A stretch of DNA of 64,000 nucleotides from Trichomonas tenax (Eukaryota; Parabasalia; Trichomonadida; Trichomonadidae): the NCBI GenBank assembly GCA_023091735.1, contig JALKBU010000045.1:46903-110902 (forward strand). The letters run 5' to 3'. The position numbers and the translations under genes were made by a program. Of this stretch, positions 11,302 to 23,691 are shown one piece after another (position 1 is the stretch's first letter; each line of letters starts with the position of its first letter). The notes below the pieces were generated by a model. That model searched no databases, was not told where the DNA came from, and was given only the letters and a program-made list of their open reading frames with translations.

Positions 11302-14262
11302 CTAAAACTCGTAGTTGTTCAAGTAAATATCATCTTCGTTATCTTCAACTTCTGTCATTGTGCAATATGTTTGAGCAACTGTCAAGAAATTGTTATCATT
11401 ATTTTCAGGTATTTCAACAATTTGTCGTGTTTCTGCAGGATTAGAATCATCGCTGATATTATCATATGAATTGGTTATTGAATGATCTTTCCTGTGTGAA
11501 TTACGGTAAAGGAATAGACCAATGACTGCAATGATGCAAAATAATGCAATACCTCATGCACTGATTCCTATAATAAACGCAGAACTATATTGGCTTTGCT
11601 TTTCATCGTTCTCGAATACAGTCATTACGAGCATGATCGTGTTAGTTATCGTGTATATTTGCGTCTTAACAAGTATAAGTGTTACGCTGCCATAGACTGT
11701 AATTTCACTTATCGTTTCTGTGATTAATGTTTCTGTTAATGTTTCACTGAATGTCTGAGCTTGACTATTCTCTCATTTTGAAATATCTGAGGGGGAGGGC
11801 ATCACATAAGTCGGTGATTTTGTTGGTATTTTAGTTGTATATGGGGTTGGCCTGGGCAATGGTAAGATAATGATTGTGGCAGTTTCAGTTAGTGTGTTTG
11901 TAGCAGTGAATGTTTCAGTATAGAGAGATGATGTAAGATAAACCCATGTGCACCCGCCAGTATAAGTCATTTGAATCGATATAATTGAGTTTGTAAGCGT
12001 AATAATGAGTGTTGTTTTTGTTTTGCCACCATCAATTGTGATAACAGTAAATATATTTGTTGGAGTTTGAGTGTAATTATACTTAGTGGCAATGGTCGAA
12101 GAAATTGATGCCCATGTTGGAGTCAATGTCTGGACATAAGTATTAATGACAAGAGATGAAGGATAATCAACAATTGCAACCTTTAAGTAAACATCACCAT
12201 TCTTGGAAGAGGTTATAACAGAGACAATTGAAAATGTAAATACATTGGCATTCGTTATAACATCAAAAACTGCAGATATTAAGACAAGACTGCTTGCTTC
12301 ACCCTGGACAAAAATTGTTGTAATTGTAATCAATGAGATATTTGTGTATGTGTAGGTGTCTATCATAACTCTATTTTGAAGAGTTCTTGTGAATGTAGAT
12401 GATGGAGCAGAGGTTGCAGTCGAGATTGAGTATTCTTTGCAAAGAAACGTCAATATTCTTTATGTATGAAACAACTGTATTTGTGAAGACTGGTGAATTG
12501 GATGGCTCCCATACCTATGTGCTTCCTGGGCCGAGAGATGGCTGTGGTGTCATAGATGGCGTAATCTCTGGTGTACCCGATGGCTTGGCTATTGTTGATG
12601 ATGCAAAAGCATTGCTTCCGGAAATAACATTGTACTGGGTAGAAACTGTACTTAATATTGGAAAAACCGTCAGTGTGGCATCAGTGGTGATTTGGGTGAA
12701 TGTTGGAACAAGAGTGACTGTCCATATGCTGGTTGGTACTCCTCCGCTCGTTGTGATGAATAATGTTGCACTACCAGTGTAAGTGAGGATTGTAAGACTC
12801 TCTTGGTTACCTCCGTACAGAGTTCATGAGAAAACAATTGTATTCGTCTGAAAATTTTGTTGAACAAGTATCTGAACGGTGGAATGTAAATAAGTGAATG
12901 TATAAACTATGGATTCACCATTTGTTTCTGTTGTGAAGACAGTGAAAGTTCTTCTGTTTTCGATAACTTTGGAAACATATGATTCTACAGCCTTATGATC
13001 ATTCGTCTTATAGTCAATGAAAGTGTAGTAGTATGTATCAACAGTTGTGTAGGTAAAGATTGGTTTGTTATCCAAAATAGTGTATGTGCTTGTGTAAATT
13101 GTATCCTTCGTGTAAATCTCAAAGATGGAGCTCTTTGTTAAGGTTGTACTGTTTTTACTGTAAGTTATGTATGTAGTCTCTGTTTCAGCATATGTTTCTG
13201 TGATAATATTTGTGGAACTAACGAGAAGATTCATTGTTGCTTTTGTAATAAGAACAACTGATGGTCGAGCAGCTAAGTTGGTCGATGAAAGAATGTATGA
13301 AACAATAATTGTAGCAGCAGCATTTGTAGCTGTTTCGGTAGCGGCAACATTTGATTCTGTGTAACCTGGAACATTGAGGATACTCTCTGTGGCAATGAAC
13401 CATGACAATGAAGTTGAAATTACATTGGTCATTGTCATAGTAGCTGTGGAAGTTGTGATTTCAACAATAACATTATATATTCGTTTGTTCCAGAATTCAC
13501 AGGAGAAAGTGCATTTGTGTATGTGAAGAAAGAAGTGGTAACTACTCAGAATGATGCCTTAAATGAGCTGTAAGATAAAACATTCTCACCTCCCGTAGTA
13601 TATGTGTATGTATATGTCTGCGTGTTTGTAATAAGAGGATTCTTTGTTGGTTTAGGCGTCACAGGTGTTGGCTCTGGAGTTGTTGTGGCGGCAATTGTTT
13701 GAAGTGGGGTATTTTTCTGTGTTGTTGGTGGCGTTGTAATTGGAGTTCGGACAATGTATGAATGCGAGGCATCGGTATTTTGGAAATGTGAAATAAAAGA
13801 AGAAGAAAAATGGCAGTGCTGTATGATTTTATGGTAGTTTGCTGGAGTTTTGTTATAGGTGAAGATTGATAATTAAAGGCTGAAGGTGATGGAACATTTG
13901 CTACTATTCCTTCACCAGCGTTTGACACTGCTTTAAATTGTATTGGATCTGTTTGTGCTTTATTATTATTACCTGTTTCTAAACCATTGCAAACCGATTC
14001 ATTTGTTTCGATATTGTATAAAATGCTGAATTCATATTTCATGTTCAAAGAAATGTAAGAAGATGCATTGCTATTTGGATATCCATCATTATCTGAATAC
14101 AAACGAATATATTTGTCCATGAGAACAAATTGACCATATCCATGCTCAATGGTGTTGCTGTCGAAAAAGCAACATTTTGTCGTAATTAATTCTGTCAAAT
14201 TTTTATCGCTTCTACATACATATATTGCACCACCATTCTTATGAATGTTTAAATCCGGATCC
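11302..14262 (-). pseudogene. Pmp-like beta-helix surface protein, family A, multiply broken
   Basis: Reading right to left, conceptual translation gives the end of a beta-helix ectodomain (NGGAIYVCRSD, then FFDSNTIEHGYGQF). A very long Thr/Ser/Pro-rich stalk follows, then a membrane helix (IIAVIGLFLYR) and an acidic tail ending EDDIYLNNYEF at 11302. It aligns by eye along its length with the gene at 29.3-31.5 kb. At least five in-frame stops are present: TGA at 13548-13546, 12826-12824, 11775-11773 and 11556-11554, and TAG at 12517-12515. At least three frame changes occur, near 13.83, 13.46 and 12.44 kb. At 11554 the TGA replaces the glycine codon of the ISAGGIALF segment kept in the copy at 17 kb. 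The N-terminal beta-helix is missing: homology stops at about 14.25 kb, where another sequence begins. It is a pseudogene. Confidence 0.8.
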
Positions 14263-14860
14263 AAAATATGATCATCTTTTTCCTAGTACAAGTTATGAAG
14301 AAACAAAGATTATTGACGAAATGATATCACAAAATCAAGGCAATGAAATTGCTGCCTTTGCATGTTCATATGCATTTTTCTTTTTAATGAGAATCCCATA
14401 CTATTCATTAAATAATGGGAACTCTCCGATATATCTGGAAATGAAAAACGATAAAGCGTCAACAATTGTTCCAGCAATAAGAAAGATTATTAAATCGCTT
14501 ATTTGGAAGAATGTTAATCCAGAAACCAATTCTGTTCATTACAAATGTTATGATAATTTTTTTAAAAAAGTATTTGAAATTGACAAAGTTGTTGACATCA
14601 TAGCTTCAATTGATCCTAACTGTTGGCATGAAAAGATTATTAACAAAATTGATCTTTTTGATCTTGTATCTAACCTTATCGAAAAAAATATGTACACTTC
14701 AAGAGTATAATGTACATTTTCTTAATGAAGCCGAGCAAATATCGAAATTTAATAGATCATTTTGTTGTCCAGGAATCGAGAACTTGAAATATAATAATGT
14801 ATTCTCTTTGCTTATTAAGGAAAGGCTCTCCAAAATGTCATTTTTCTTATTTTTTTTGCT
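14262..14860 (+). pseudogene. Fragment of an unrecognised protein gene
   Basis: From about 14262 an open frame runs to 14710 without an early ATG; its first internal methionine codon is near 14320. It encodes a helical, Lys/Ile/Asn-rich segment (for example SQNQGNEIAAFACSYAFF). Near 14690 coding-like sequence jumps to another frame (EYNVHFLNEAEQISKFN) and continues to about 14.83 kb. This suggests one frameshift in a longer ancestral gene. The left edge abuts the truncated surface-protein pseudogene, so the junction near 14.25 kb looks like a rearrangement. I do not recognise the family. It may be related to the fragment at 16.2 kb, which has similar composition; that is a guess. Confidence 0.35.
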
Positions 14861-16181
14861 TTTTTTCACAAATCTTAAAATTTTGCCCATTTTTCAACGA
14901 CAATTATAGATTTTATCACTGTACAATGATTTTAGTATACATTCTTGATATAAATGATACACTTTTATTGTCAAATTCTCAAAAATAAGTATGATTTAAA
15001 AATCTTAGATTTTATGATAGGCGATCGCCTTCAAAACACAAAAAATATGGTAAAAAGGGTATTTTTAGGTCAAATTTTCAAAATCGCGCATGAAATCAAG
15101 TGACAATTGTCACCCCCACCCTAGGGGATTTTTTCTGAGGAATTTTGGGAGATGAACCGCCACCCATGGGGGTATTTTTTGGGCCTTTTAATGCTGTCAA
15201 CAATATTCCGATTTGATTTTAAATGCATCTGGACTCTTTTTGAGCTCAAAAAAACCAATATTCAAAAATAACTAACATTATTTTGTGAATATATGCTCCA
15301 TCATCTATACTGTAGTAATGTATAGATAATACAATACAGAAATATTGTATTTTTTATATTAATTATCGCATATTATAAAAAATTCGATATATAAATATGG
15401 CATTTTAGTCATTTAAAGTAAGACAAACAATTAAGTTGTAAGGTGATGTGTATAATGAAAACATCTTAGCTTAAATAGACCTTTCTTGGCATATTTCATA
15501 CATCACTACAATAATGAGACTCAGTTGTCTTGCTGTATGATCGCGGAGGAGTATTTATGCATACAATTTGGTTTTTAAATGCTGAACTTGATCCGTTTAG
15601 AAATACGAGATTTATATGAAAACAATGTCTTCATTTAATAGAACTAACATTAATTAAATATTGTGAAAAATATGAGAGAAATAACATGTATTTGTACTAG
15701 AATATCTTTTTGCCTGCATTTTAAATACAGATGGAAATCATAAGACCATCTAATTCAGATAAAAAAAGTAGTTTGTAAAAACTTCGGCAAAAAACGGAGT
15801 TTCTTCATATTTTGATACGAATTTTAGTAGTGATTGTATAAGATGGTCTAGCAAGCAAACAGCAGATGCACAAAAACCCTAAGATTTGAAAATTCTGGAG
15901 ATAATCTGAGAAGTTTTGGGTTCAAATCCGGAACAGATTCTTGCTGAATGTTTGTCTCATGTGCCCTATATGTACATGTGATATGAAAATCATTCGATTC
16001 AATGATTTTAACAGAACATTATTCGTGAAAAGTGCCATATTAATAAAACGTAACACTAATATTGAAAAGTGACCGACTTGTCTTATTATCTATATCATTC
16101 ACAGAATATTTTTCGAAAACACGAACTGTCACTTTTATTCAATTCATTGATGTTTTGAAAAGTGTCAAATTTTTATTTGTA
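14861..16181. other. Intergenic region, no supported gene
   Basis: It contains an isolated GGCGATCGCC palindrome (about 15023), a TGACAATTGTCA palindrome (about 15101) and a locally GC-rich stretch with two C/G runs (15110-15180). A T-loop-like GGTTCAAATCC at about 15910 is not part of a foldable tRNA. No coding sequence can be supported. Confidence 0.4.
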
Positions 16182-16493
16182 ATGAAAAATGAAAGTGATT
16201 TTTTAATAAATGCCGCCAAAAACTGGATCAAGAATAACTTCAGGGACGAACTCGACACGTCCATCATATTATCAATCGCGAAATTGTTTTCCAATAATAT
16301 ACAAAAACCGATTGAACCGCGATATAAGAAGAAAAAATCTCTTTTGTATCTTTGGATTGGCTGCCACTTCCCTGAGCTTCGAAAAGCAATAAAAGAAAAC
16401 CCGATTTTAGTTAATTATATAACAGAATCGAAAGAATTTCCAATAACGATATCACCACCCCCTGTTGTGGAGTACATGAATCGAAAGATTTGA
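16182..16493 (+). CDS. Short hypothetical protein or gene fragment
   Basis: The frame is open from 16062, but the first ATG is at 16182, giving 103 residues beginning MKNESDFLINAAKNW. The sequence is basic and helical with a Pro-rich end (ISPPPVVEYMNRK). No domain is recognised. It has no convincing upstream initiator and sits between decayed surface-protein genes, so it may be the 3' remnant of a larger gene. It is ordinary in composition compared with nearby cellular genes and unlike the Maverick to its right. Confidence 0.35.
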   Translation: MKNESDFLINAAKNWIKNNFRDELDTSIILSIAKLFSNNIQKPIEPRYKKKKSLLYLWIGCHFPELRKAIKENPILVNYITESKEFPITISPPPVVEYMNRKI

Positions 16494-17050
16494 TCTTGTT
16501 TAGTCTTTGTTATATTTACTAAATGTTATTCGAGTTAATAAAATTTATATAAATCGATATTATCCTTCAACCAATCGAAATTTTTAGACTGTTGCTTTAT
16601 TTTCGGCAATTAAAACATTTTGGTGCTTCCAATGTTTTGGAATATAATGGTCAATGTAATTTATCGAATTAAATTGGCCTTTAAAACCAAACATTTGGTA
16701 TCCCAATAATTTCTTTATAGTATAGAATGAATAATGCGTAGCATGTTTTCTATTTTATCGTCGATGTATTTTTTCATTATGATTTGTTTAATGTAAACTA
16801 TATGTTTACACTATATGAACATAATCACTAGGAATATGCAATTCTTACCTTAATTATAAATATGTCAAAATCAATAATATGAAATTTTTCAATTTATGTA
16901 TTCTATCATATAGTACAGATAATCTATAATATCCTCCGGCAGATCTTTCTATTGGTAATATTTTTATTTATTAATTTGCGATTTTTTTTTCAATCGAATT
17001 AAATATGTTTAAATAAACCTACAAACAAAGTTTTATTAAATATATAGGAA
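16494..17050. other. Intergenic region, no gene seen
   Basis: AT-rich sequence with many short ORF-breaking stops on both strands. No repeat, RNA or coding sequence can be supported. Confidence 0.4.
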
Positions 17051-17529
17051 TTAGAACTCCATGTTGTTCATATAGAAGTCATCTTCATTAGAATCTTCAT
17101 CAACTGTGACAGTGTTAGTTAAAGGAAGAGCTAAGTATTCATTATCATCGTTATAAGGCAATGAAATTATTTGCCTTGTTTCTTCTGGGCACTCTTCATC
17201 CGATTTTATGTCATCATATGAATCAGTCGAAGAAAGATCTGTATGATGAGTGCTTCGATATAAGAACAATCCAAGAAATGCAATGATGAAGAAAAGAGCA
17301 ATTCCACCTGCTGAAATTCCTATAATAAAAGCCGAGCTCACTTTCTCTCTGGTAAAGTTATCGCTGCCTTCTATAACTGTTTCAACTAATGCTATCGTTT
17401 CTGATCTTATAATAATATTCGTTTTGACATGAGCATATGTTAGAACTCAATTCACATACGATGGCTCAAATGTTTCGTTGATGTGAACTTCTGTAAATGT
17501 CTTGTGTTCCGTAAAAGAATATCTTTCAT
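17051..17529 (-). pseudogene. C-terminal remnant of a family A surface protein, cut at the Maverick edge
   Basis: The last 96 residues are clean: a membrane helix (SSAFIIGISAGGIALFFIIA, GLFLYR) and an acidic tail ending EDDFYMNNMEF, closely matching the tails at 11.3 and 31.5 kb. Upstream in the same frame, an in-frame TGA at about 17448 interrupts stalk-like sequence (FTEVHINETFEPSYVN before the stop). The frame then continues to about 17.53 kb, exactly where the putative left end of the Maverick begins. The rest of the gene is absent on the left. I searched 28.5-29.2 kb on the minus strand for the missing N-terminal half and did not find it. Confidence 0.7.
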
Positions 17530-17790
17530 TCTCTCCTAGTGGAGTACACTTTGGAAAAGTAACACATTTTGGGTGTTTCGTGGGCACTCAAAATATCAAA
17601 AAAAGAAAAAATCTGGCTTTTGGTGATGGAAACATGCAGATACGTATAATAGGGCCAAAGGAGAAAGGGATGCAGTTTTTGGCGTTATTGGAATAATTCT
17701 AGGTAAGTTATTTAGGTCATATAACGTTATGGAAAAGAAGATTTATTTGAGGTTGGGCAAAAATTAAAAGAATTTTACTATAAAGTGATA

Positions 17791-20173
17791 ATGAAACAAC
17801 CAGTAAATAAACATATTTTAGTTCATTATAAAGTAAATGGAATTGAGAAAAGCCAACCAATAGATAAAGAAAGTTTTAGGGTAAGGTTTGATAATATGTT
17901 AAATGGTCAGTTTGTGTATCAGGTTGAAGATTTAGGTGGTAATGTTTCAGATGATGGAAGAAAGCTATATTTAGAATTTTTTGATGAAATTTATTTTACA
18001 ATTCATGAAAAGGGAGAGAAGCCAAAACAAGCGAAAAACGGAAGAGAGAGTCAATTTTGGGGTTATAGATTAAAGAAAGGTTATGAATTGTTGGAAGATT
18101 ATCTAAAAAGATATCAAATATTTTGTAAGTTAATGATGAAGGCAAAATAAGGGAAGAATTAAAATATAATTGTTTAGTGTATGTATTAAGTTTTACAATT
18201 AAAGATGAAAATATTTTATGTGAAATATCGAATAAGTTTATAAGTAGCAAATACTGTCCAATAAATGAATTGGGGAAGATTTGTGAAAGTTTCAAGATTA
18301 GGGCACAGGTAAGATATGTTGACGAAAGGAACGGAAAGTTAAGATTTGAAAATGAGGCGAGGGGTAAATTTGTGGGTTGTGTGGAAGATTATAAATATGA
18401 TGTTAAACTATTCACATATAAAAATCATTATTTCATTGATGAAGAAGTACCAATAAATCCGTTCTTTGTGAGAAATTATAAGGAGGTAGTAAGTTATGGA
18501 AAATTAAGAAATTGGAGCAAGGAACAGATGTTTAAAGTTTATACATTAGTTAAGAATAATTACAAAACCAACACAGAAAAAGCACACATGTAGATGTTCA
18601 AAAGTCAGGAGTGGCGGGTTGTGTTAAAAGTAAGGGAGGGAACGAATACCCGAAAGTAATTGAAAGCAGAAATTAGAGAATAATTGAACCAATGGAGAAA
18701 AGAAGGATGTAAATTTTAGTTATTTGTATGGTGATTTTGAAACATGCAATAAAGCCGGCCAAGAATTTCCATTTATGTTGTATTTGTTAAATGTTGACGG
18801 TTCAGTAAAGAAAACATTTATGGGTTTTAATTGTGATTTGCAATTTATAAATTTCATTCCTGATGGTGCGATTGTATATTTTCATAATTTAAGATTTGAT
18901 GGAAAGATATTGATGAAGCACGGTTTAAAGAGTTCATTAATGAAGGGGTCGAGAATTATAAGACAAGTACATAACTGGAACGGTAAGAGGGTTGAATTAA
19001 GAGATTCAAAATCTATATTCACACAAAAGTTGGCAAATTCTCCGAAATGTTTCCTAAAAGTATTTAAAGGTTTGAATATTAAAAAGGAATTTTTCCATAT
19101 AGATATTACAGTTATGAAAGAGTTGAAGTGGGAAAAGGATTTATTCCATGTGTTGGAGATGATGAAAAACCCATTTGGGGTGATAAAGAAAGGAAAACAT
19201 TTATGGAGAATGTGAAATGATTGAAGGATGTTAAGAGGAAAATGACATGTTTGATATGATGAAATATTGCAAGTTTTATTGTATGCAGGATGTGAATGTT
19301 TTAAGGGTCGGATTTAATGCTTTTAGAGAAGTATGTTTTAATGAACCAATTAAAATGGATATTTTCGATATAACAACAATTCCAAGTTTAGCAAATAAAA
19401 TTTTAAATAGAGATGTATTTTATCCTAACGGTAATTTGTATGAATTAAGTGGAAGCGTTAAGGGTTACGTAATGGGTGTAATTTATGGAGGGAGATGTAT
19501 GACTAAAAACAACTTAAGGTATAAGGTAGATGATAAATTGAATGATTTTGACGCATGCAGTTTATACCCTTCAGCACTGAACCGATTGTTTGAAGTTGAG
19601 GGAAAGGCGGAACTAATACTTAATGATTGGATTGATGATAGGATATATTCAAGCAATGAACCACACAAATTATTAATTCATGCATTCGATGAAGACCAAA
19701 TGAAACCAACCAATTATAAATTCATTTCATATTTTGTGGTAGATATTGAAATTGTTGAAGTAGGAAAGTATAGAGATTTTCCGTTGATAGTGATGAAAGA
19801 TGAAAAAGGAAACAATAAGAACATGAATGAAACGCGAAGAATGAGTGTTGAAGTGTTAATGTTGGAGGATTTGGTAAAATATCAAGACATTAAATATAAG
19901 GTATTAAGCGGCATTTATTGGTTAGGTAATAGAACACATAGAATACGGTCAGTCATCCGCAAAATTTTTGATATGAGAAGAGTTTACAAGAATGCAGAAA
20001 ATCCAACAGAAGCAGTTTTGAAATTAATTATGAACTTCGCATATGGAAAAAGTATACAAAAAACAATAAAAACACGTAATGCTTACGTTGAGGATGATAA
20101 AAAGGATTGGTATTTATACACTCATTGGCATCAAGTGGAGGAGTTTTACAATTTGGACAATTCAAATACATGA
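17791..20173 (+). pseudogene. Protein-primed family B DNA polymerase of the Maverick, frameshifted and truncated
   Basis: Four consecutive coding segments (17791-18150, 18155-18593, about 18700-19215, 19247-20173) encode successive parts of one polymerase. The N-terminal segments carry the Maverick-type pre-exonuclease region, with HYFIDEEVPINPFFVRNYKE. The exonuclease domain has YGDFETC (Exo I) and YFHNLRFDG (Exo II), then YCKFYCMQDVN (Exo III). The polymerase domain has GVIYGGRC, motif A DFDACSLYPSALNR and motif B KLIMNFAYGKS. The frame ends at 20173, before any YxDTD motif C, so the palm is incomplete and the enzyme cannot work. Frame changes occur near 18.14, 18.60-18.70 and 19.22 kb. In an intact element this enzyme would replicate it. 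It converges on the integrase gene. Confidence 0.85.
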
Positions 20174-20207
20174 TGCTTTCCTTTAAACAAGATTTTAGAC
20201 AATCAAT

Positions 20208-21712
20208 TCAATAATGCGGTAATGTTATAGGTTTTAATTTATCCATACTGTGTTCTTCATTGTAAATTTTCACATAATGACCAACTAAGTTAAATTTATC
20301 GTTTGATGAAGTCATAAAATTTTATTTAGCGAGATGAAGATAATGAAGACGTTCCATTTCTGGGTTATGTCATTCGGTGATGTTGGGATTTGAAAAAATT
20401 TGTAAATGATGAATGAGGAGAAGAATTGTATTCTTGAATAAGATAAGGCATAATTTCAGGGGTAATTGTTGAACCATAACCTGCGTTATAATTCATATTT
20501 CTCAATGTTTTTCATATTCTATCTAAAACCGAAAGTGTTGAATGATTTTCCCTCGATTCTTCCTGAGTATCCACCCAATTCGAAACTTTATTTTTAACGT
20601 AAGGTCTTAGTGTTATATTGTGATTTATACACCATATTGCCAAATCATTACCCATAAATGCTGGTTCTTGGTCACAAACGATATGTTTGATTTTTACACC
20701 TTGATTTAATAAAGAATTTAAACATGAAATGGTATTTAATGCATTCATGTTCTCCTTTGTTTCTTTTGGTGTTTTCCATTCTCCATTTGTAAATATAATG
20801 TCTGGACTTAATACTGCATAAGCTTTCTTTGTGTTTATCTCAACAACTAACAACCAAACATAAACAGAAGAAATAAAATAGTCAATAATGAACGTTCCCC
20901 TTTCTCCAATTACATTTCGGTAATATTTTTTATTTTCTTTTAAATCGAAATTAACAGGTTTTATATCTTCCCATTTTTCTCTTTTTCTTTTATCATCCCA
21001 ATTCATCCTATTTGCAAAATTTTGAAATTTAATTTTATTTTTCCAAGGTGAAAGCATAAATATTACCTGCTCATTTTCTAATTTATCACTTCTTCCCTCA
21101 ATACCTTTTACTTTTTCATTTATTTTATCCTCCATTTTTTCGGTCTTCTTCTTGTGTTTCTCCTTATATTCTTTATTTTCGTTTTCATAGTATGATTTAT
21201 ATATTTCATTATCCGTCAATACCTTAGGAATACCTAACAATCATGACCGCATACACTTCCATAATGTCTCGAATTTTTGCATACTTCTGCTTATTACTAA
21301 TTGCCTCTTCATGTAAAACATTTTTAACTGTCTGAACATAATAATTTTTTAATTCATCATTACTATTTGAATTTAAACTCCCATAAACATTGTAAAGGTA
21401 ATTTATTATATCTAAATTCTGAGTGATAAACAATATAAGGTAATCTTTAGCTTCATTTTCATCGCGAATTATGTTTAGAATATTTATGTAAATATCAATC
21501 AAAAACGCAAACGGTTGACTATTCACGTTATAAATTGCTCTTGATAAATTAATATCATATGTATTGTTTACATTAAATATATTTTTTAATTTATTTTTAA
21601 CTCTGCTTTTTACTTTCATATCATCACTCTCTGCTTCGTTTAAATATCTATTTAATTTATCAATCCATTCATTAAATAACTCATCAATTTGTTTTTTATT
21701 TAAAGCATCTGA
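20208..21712 (-). pseudogene. Maverick integrase (retrovirus-like, DDE type), broken
   Basis: The core at 20512-21240 has FIIDYF (first catalytic Asp), then AVLSPDIIFTNGEW and HIVCDQEPAF (second Asp), and SRENHSTLSVLDRI near the glutamate region. A TGA just below 20512 interrupts the core; the same frame continues KTLRNMNYNAGYGSTITPE. Further down, in another frame, is a C-terminal tail (FNLVGHYVKIYNEEHSMDKL) that stops at 20208. Upstream, 21224-21712 encodes an additional helical N-terminal region in a shifted frame, with an early TAG near 21710. The arrangement, convergent with polymerase, fits Mavericks. The intact protein would catalyse insertion of element ends; this copy has at least one stop and two frame changes. 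Confidence 0.8.
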
Positions 21713-21760
21713 CTACATATTTTCTTTATCATTAAAATATTTTTATTTTCAATAAATCTT

Positions 21761-22285
21761 TTGGCTCCATTAATTGAAAAACCCATCGTTTATTTACCAT
21801 ATAAAGAAGCTCCCGCCTTCATTAATGAAATATTAAAATATCAGGAATATTATAATAGAATAAAAGAAAATAACCTATTCAATGAAGTTCTGGATAAAAT
21901 CAAAGATGACCTTTTTGATAAATTATTTATTGATGACTTAAATTCGCCTTTCCTTCATACTGTGGTTATTTTAGAAGACTCAACGAAGACGGAAGCATTA
22001 AAAAATCAAACGTCAATATTTAATGATTTGATGACCAAATGCCGACATATTCAATGTTCGTTTTATGTATTAGTTCATTATTGGAAGGCGTTGAGCACAA
22101 ATTTGAAATATAACCTTTCAACTATCTTCATTTTCGGTGGATATTCACGACAACAGTTGCAATACATTACGTATCAATTAAACCTTCCTTTATCCTCATC
22201 TGAATTATGGGACATTTACAAACACGTTAGTGGTCACGATAAATTATATATTGACTCAAACGAACAAGTGTGTGCATTAATATAA
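21761..22285 (+). pseudogene. Maverick packaging ATPase (FtsK/HerA family), N-terminally truncated
   Basis: The frame has no ATG at its beginning. It encodes the C-terminal two thirds of an A32-type ATPase: a Walker B strand FLHTVVILEDSTK, a CRHIQCSFYVLVHYW segment and the family-typical STIFIFGGYSRQQLQYI. The Walker A loop that normally precedes these is absent. The sequence immediately upstream is the 5' end of the divergent integrase gene, so the ATP-binding half has been deleted. In intact elements this protein is thought to package DNA into capsids. It could not bind ATP as it stands. Confidence 0.75.
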
Positions 22286-22332
22286 AAAATTATTTTTAAA
22301 TTCGATATTATATTTTTTATTAGTTCATAAAT

Positions 22333-23691
22333 ATGGAAAAATTCAATACAGCGAATTTTAAAGGAATTGAAAACATCAGGAAACCACGTGAATCTTCGGC
22401 GAAATGGTTAGGAGATAAGCAGAATATGTATAACTCATTAATTAATTTGATTTTAAACCATATGGTCGAAATGGAAAAAGTACCGTTAGCTTCACATATG
22501 GCAACTGCTGGACCATGGGCAGAAAAAAGAGGATTTAGAGCGAGGGAGGTAGATTTAGATCAAGACGGCACAAAAGAAACCGTAATTTATAATAGAGCAA
22601 GGAAACCGTTTATTATTAACGGTTACAGATTAAAGGCTTCAGATTAAGCCACCAGAAACGCATATTATGGAGCACATAGTACAGCAGAAAAGAGAGCAGC
22701 AGAACCGATGAAACAATGGGCCATTGATTACGCATATGACATTAAAGTAGACCCTAATAATCCGTGGAGGCAGAGCATTAGAACAACTCCAGAGGGTGCA
22801 ATGTTAGAACGAACAGGTTATAAGATGCTAGTGAAGCCAAAGAAAGAACTAAGCGTATTTTCTATATTCACAAAATTAATAGCTCCAATTGTTAAAATTT
22901 ATTGGGAACTGGTAGGCGTTCAGCATTTATTCGGTCCACAGACTGGAGAAAATTCCGTTAAGTTAATCCGTAAAATTATATCACCTATTGCAATTCATAG
23001 AATGCTATTTATCCTTCTCGTTGAGAGACCATATTATTTCACCCTCATAAATCATTTTGGAAGTGCTGCAACATATGAAACATTTAAACAATATGTTAAA
23101 GATAATCCTAATAAATTCTGGACATTCTTTAGAACGAATTATTTGTCTATTGATTTGCTGTATTTCAAAGAAACAAGGATAACACCATAACTATAACTCA
23201 TGCTTTCATTAATGGAGATTGTGATTGGGATGGTTCAGACCCTCAGGATGTTATTGTATTTATGATAGGAACACAAAATATTCAGGATCAGAACTTCATA
23301 AGCATTATTACTGATAAAACCAAAGCTGCTGACTTCATTAAAGGTCTCATTGATAAAAAGAATAAGGCGGTATATAAACAATACGCGAAACTGTTGGAGA
23401 AATTCAAACGAAACGCTAGGCAAGACCAGAAAAAATGGTTTAAGGAATTGCAGCAGGCATTCTTCCAGAATGAGGACACTCTGGATAAATTCAATAAATT
23501 AACTGAAATGGGATCTAATCCTATTGGTAACGTTAAAAAGATTTAGATGAACATCTGGAGGAAGGCTCACCAATGAAAATTTCAAACACAGTTTTACAGG
23601 TGGGCACTGACCAACCAATTGGTGAAACAAAGAAAGGAGATGAGGAAAGTAAAGAACCAAACCATGACGATTTGGATTCGTTGCTGAACTG
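22333..23691 (+). pseudogene. Maverick protein of unknown function (structural type), one stop and two frameshifts
   Basis: The ATG at 22333 follows a TTCATAAAT initiator-like motif. Codons 1-104 end at a TAA (22645-22647). The same frame then continues without ATG through to 23190, changes frame near 23.18 kb, continues to 23546, changes frame again in an A run near 23.54 kb and ends at 23691. The joined product would be about 450 residues. It has an EF-hand-like DLDQDGTKETVIYN segment, then a hydrophobic middle (IFTKLIAPIVKIYWEL) and an acidic end (DDLDSLLN). The position right after the packaging ATPase suggests a virion or morphogenesis protein. I do not recognise it as major capsid, penton or protease. 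Confidence 0.6.

Noticed and set aside
12399..12782. Plus-strand open frame inside the surface-protein pseudogene
   Set aside because: Thr/Pro-rich coding on the minus strand produces Val/Gly-rich shadows on the plus strand; no independent evidence.
11302..14262. TGA reassigned to tryptophan or glycine, given several in-frame TGA codons
   Set aside because: Long intact genes in the window end normally at TGA or TAA, TAG and frameshifts are mixed in, and one TGA stands for Gly in a paralogue.
15023..15032. GGCGATCGCC palindrome resembling a cyanobacterial HIP1 site
   Set aside because: It occurs once and has no context; chance is enough to explain it.
15895..15945. Possible tRNA (GGTTCAAATCC T-loop match)
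   Set aside because: The T-stem has a mismatch and no acceptor, D or anticodon stem can be folded at the right distances.
17502..17696. Short plus-strand ORF across the left end of the Maverick
   Set aside because: It spans the proposed junction and shows no protein-like conservation; judged to be chance.
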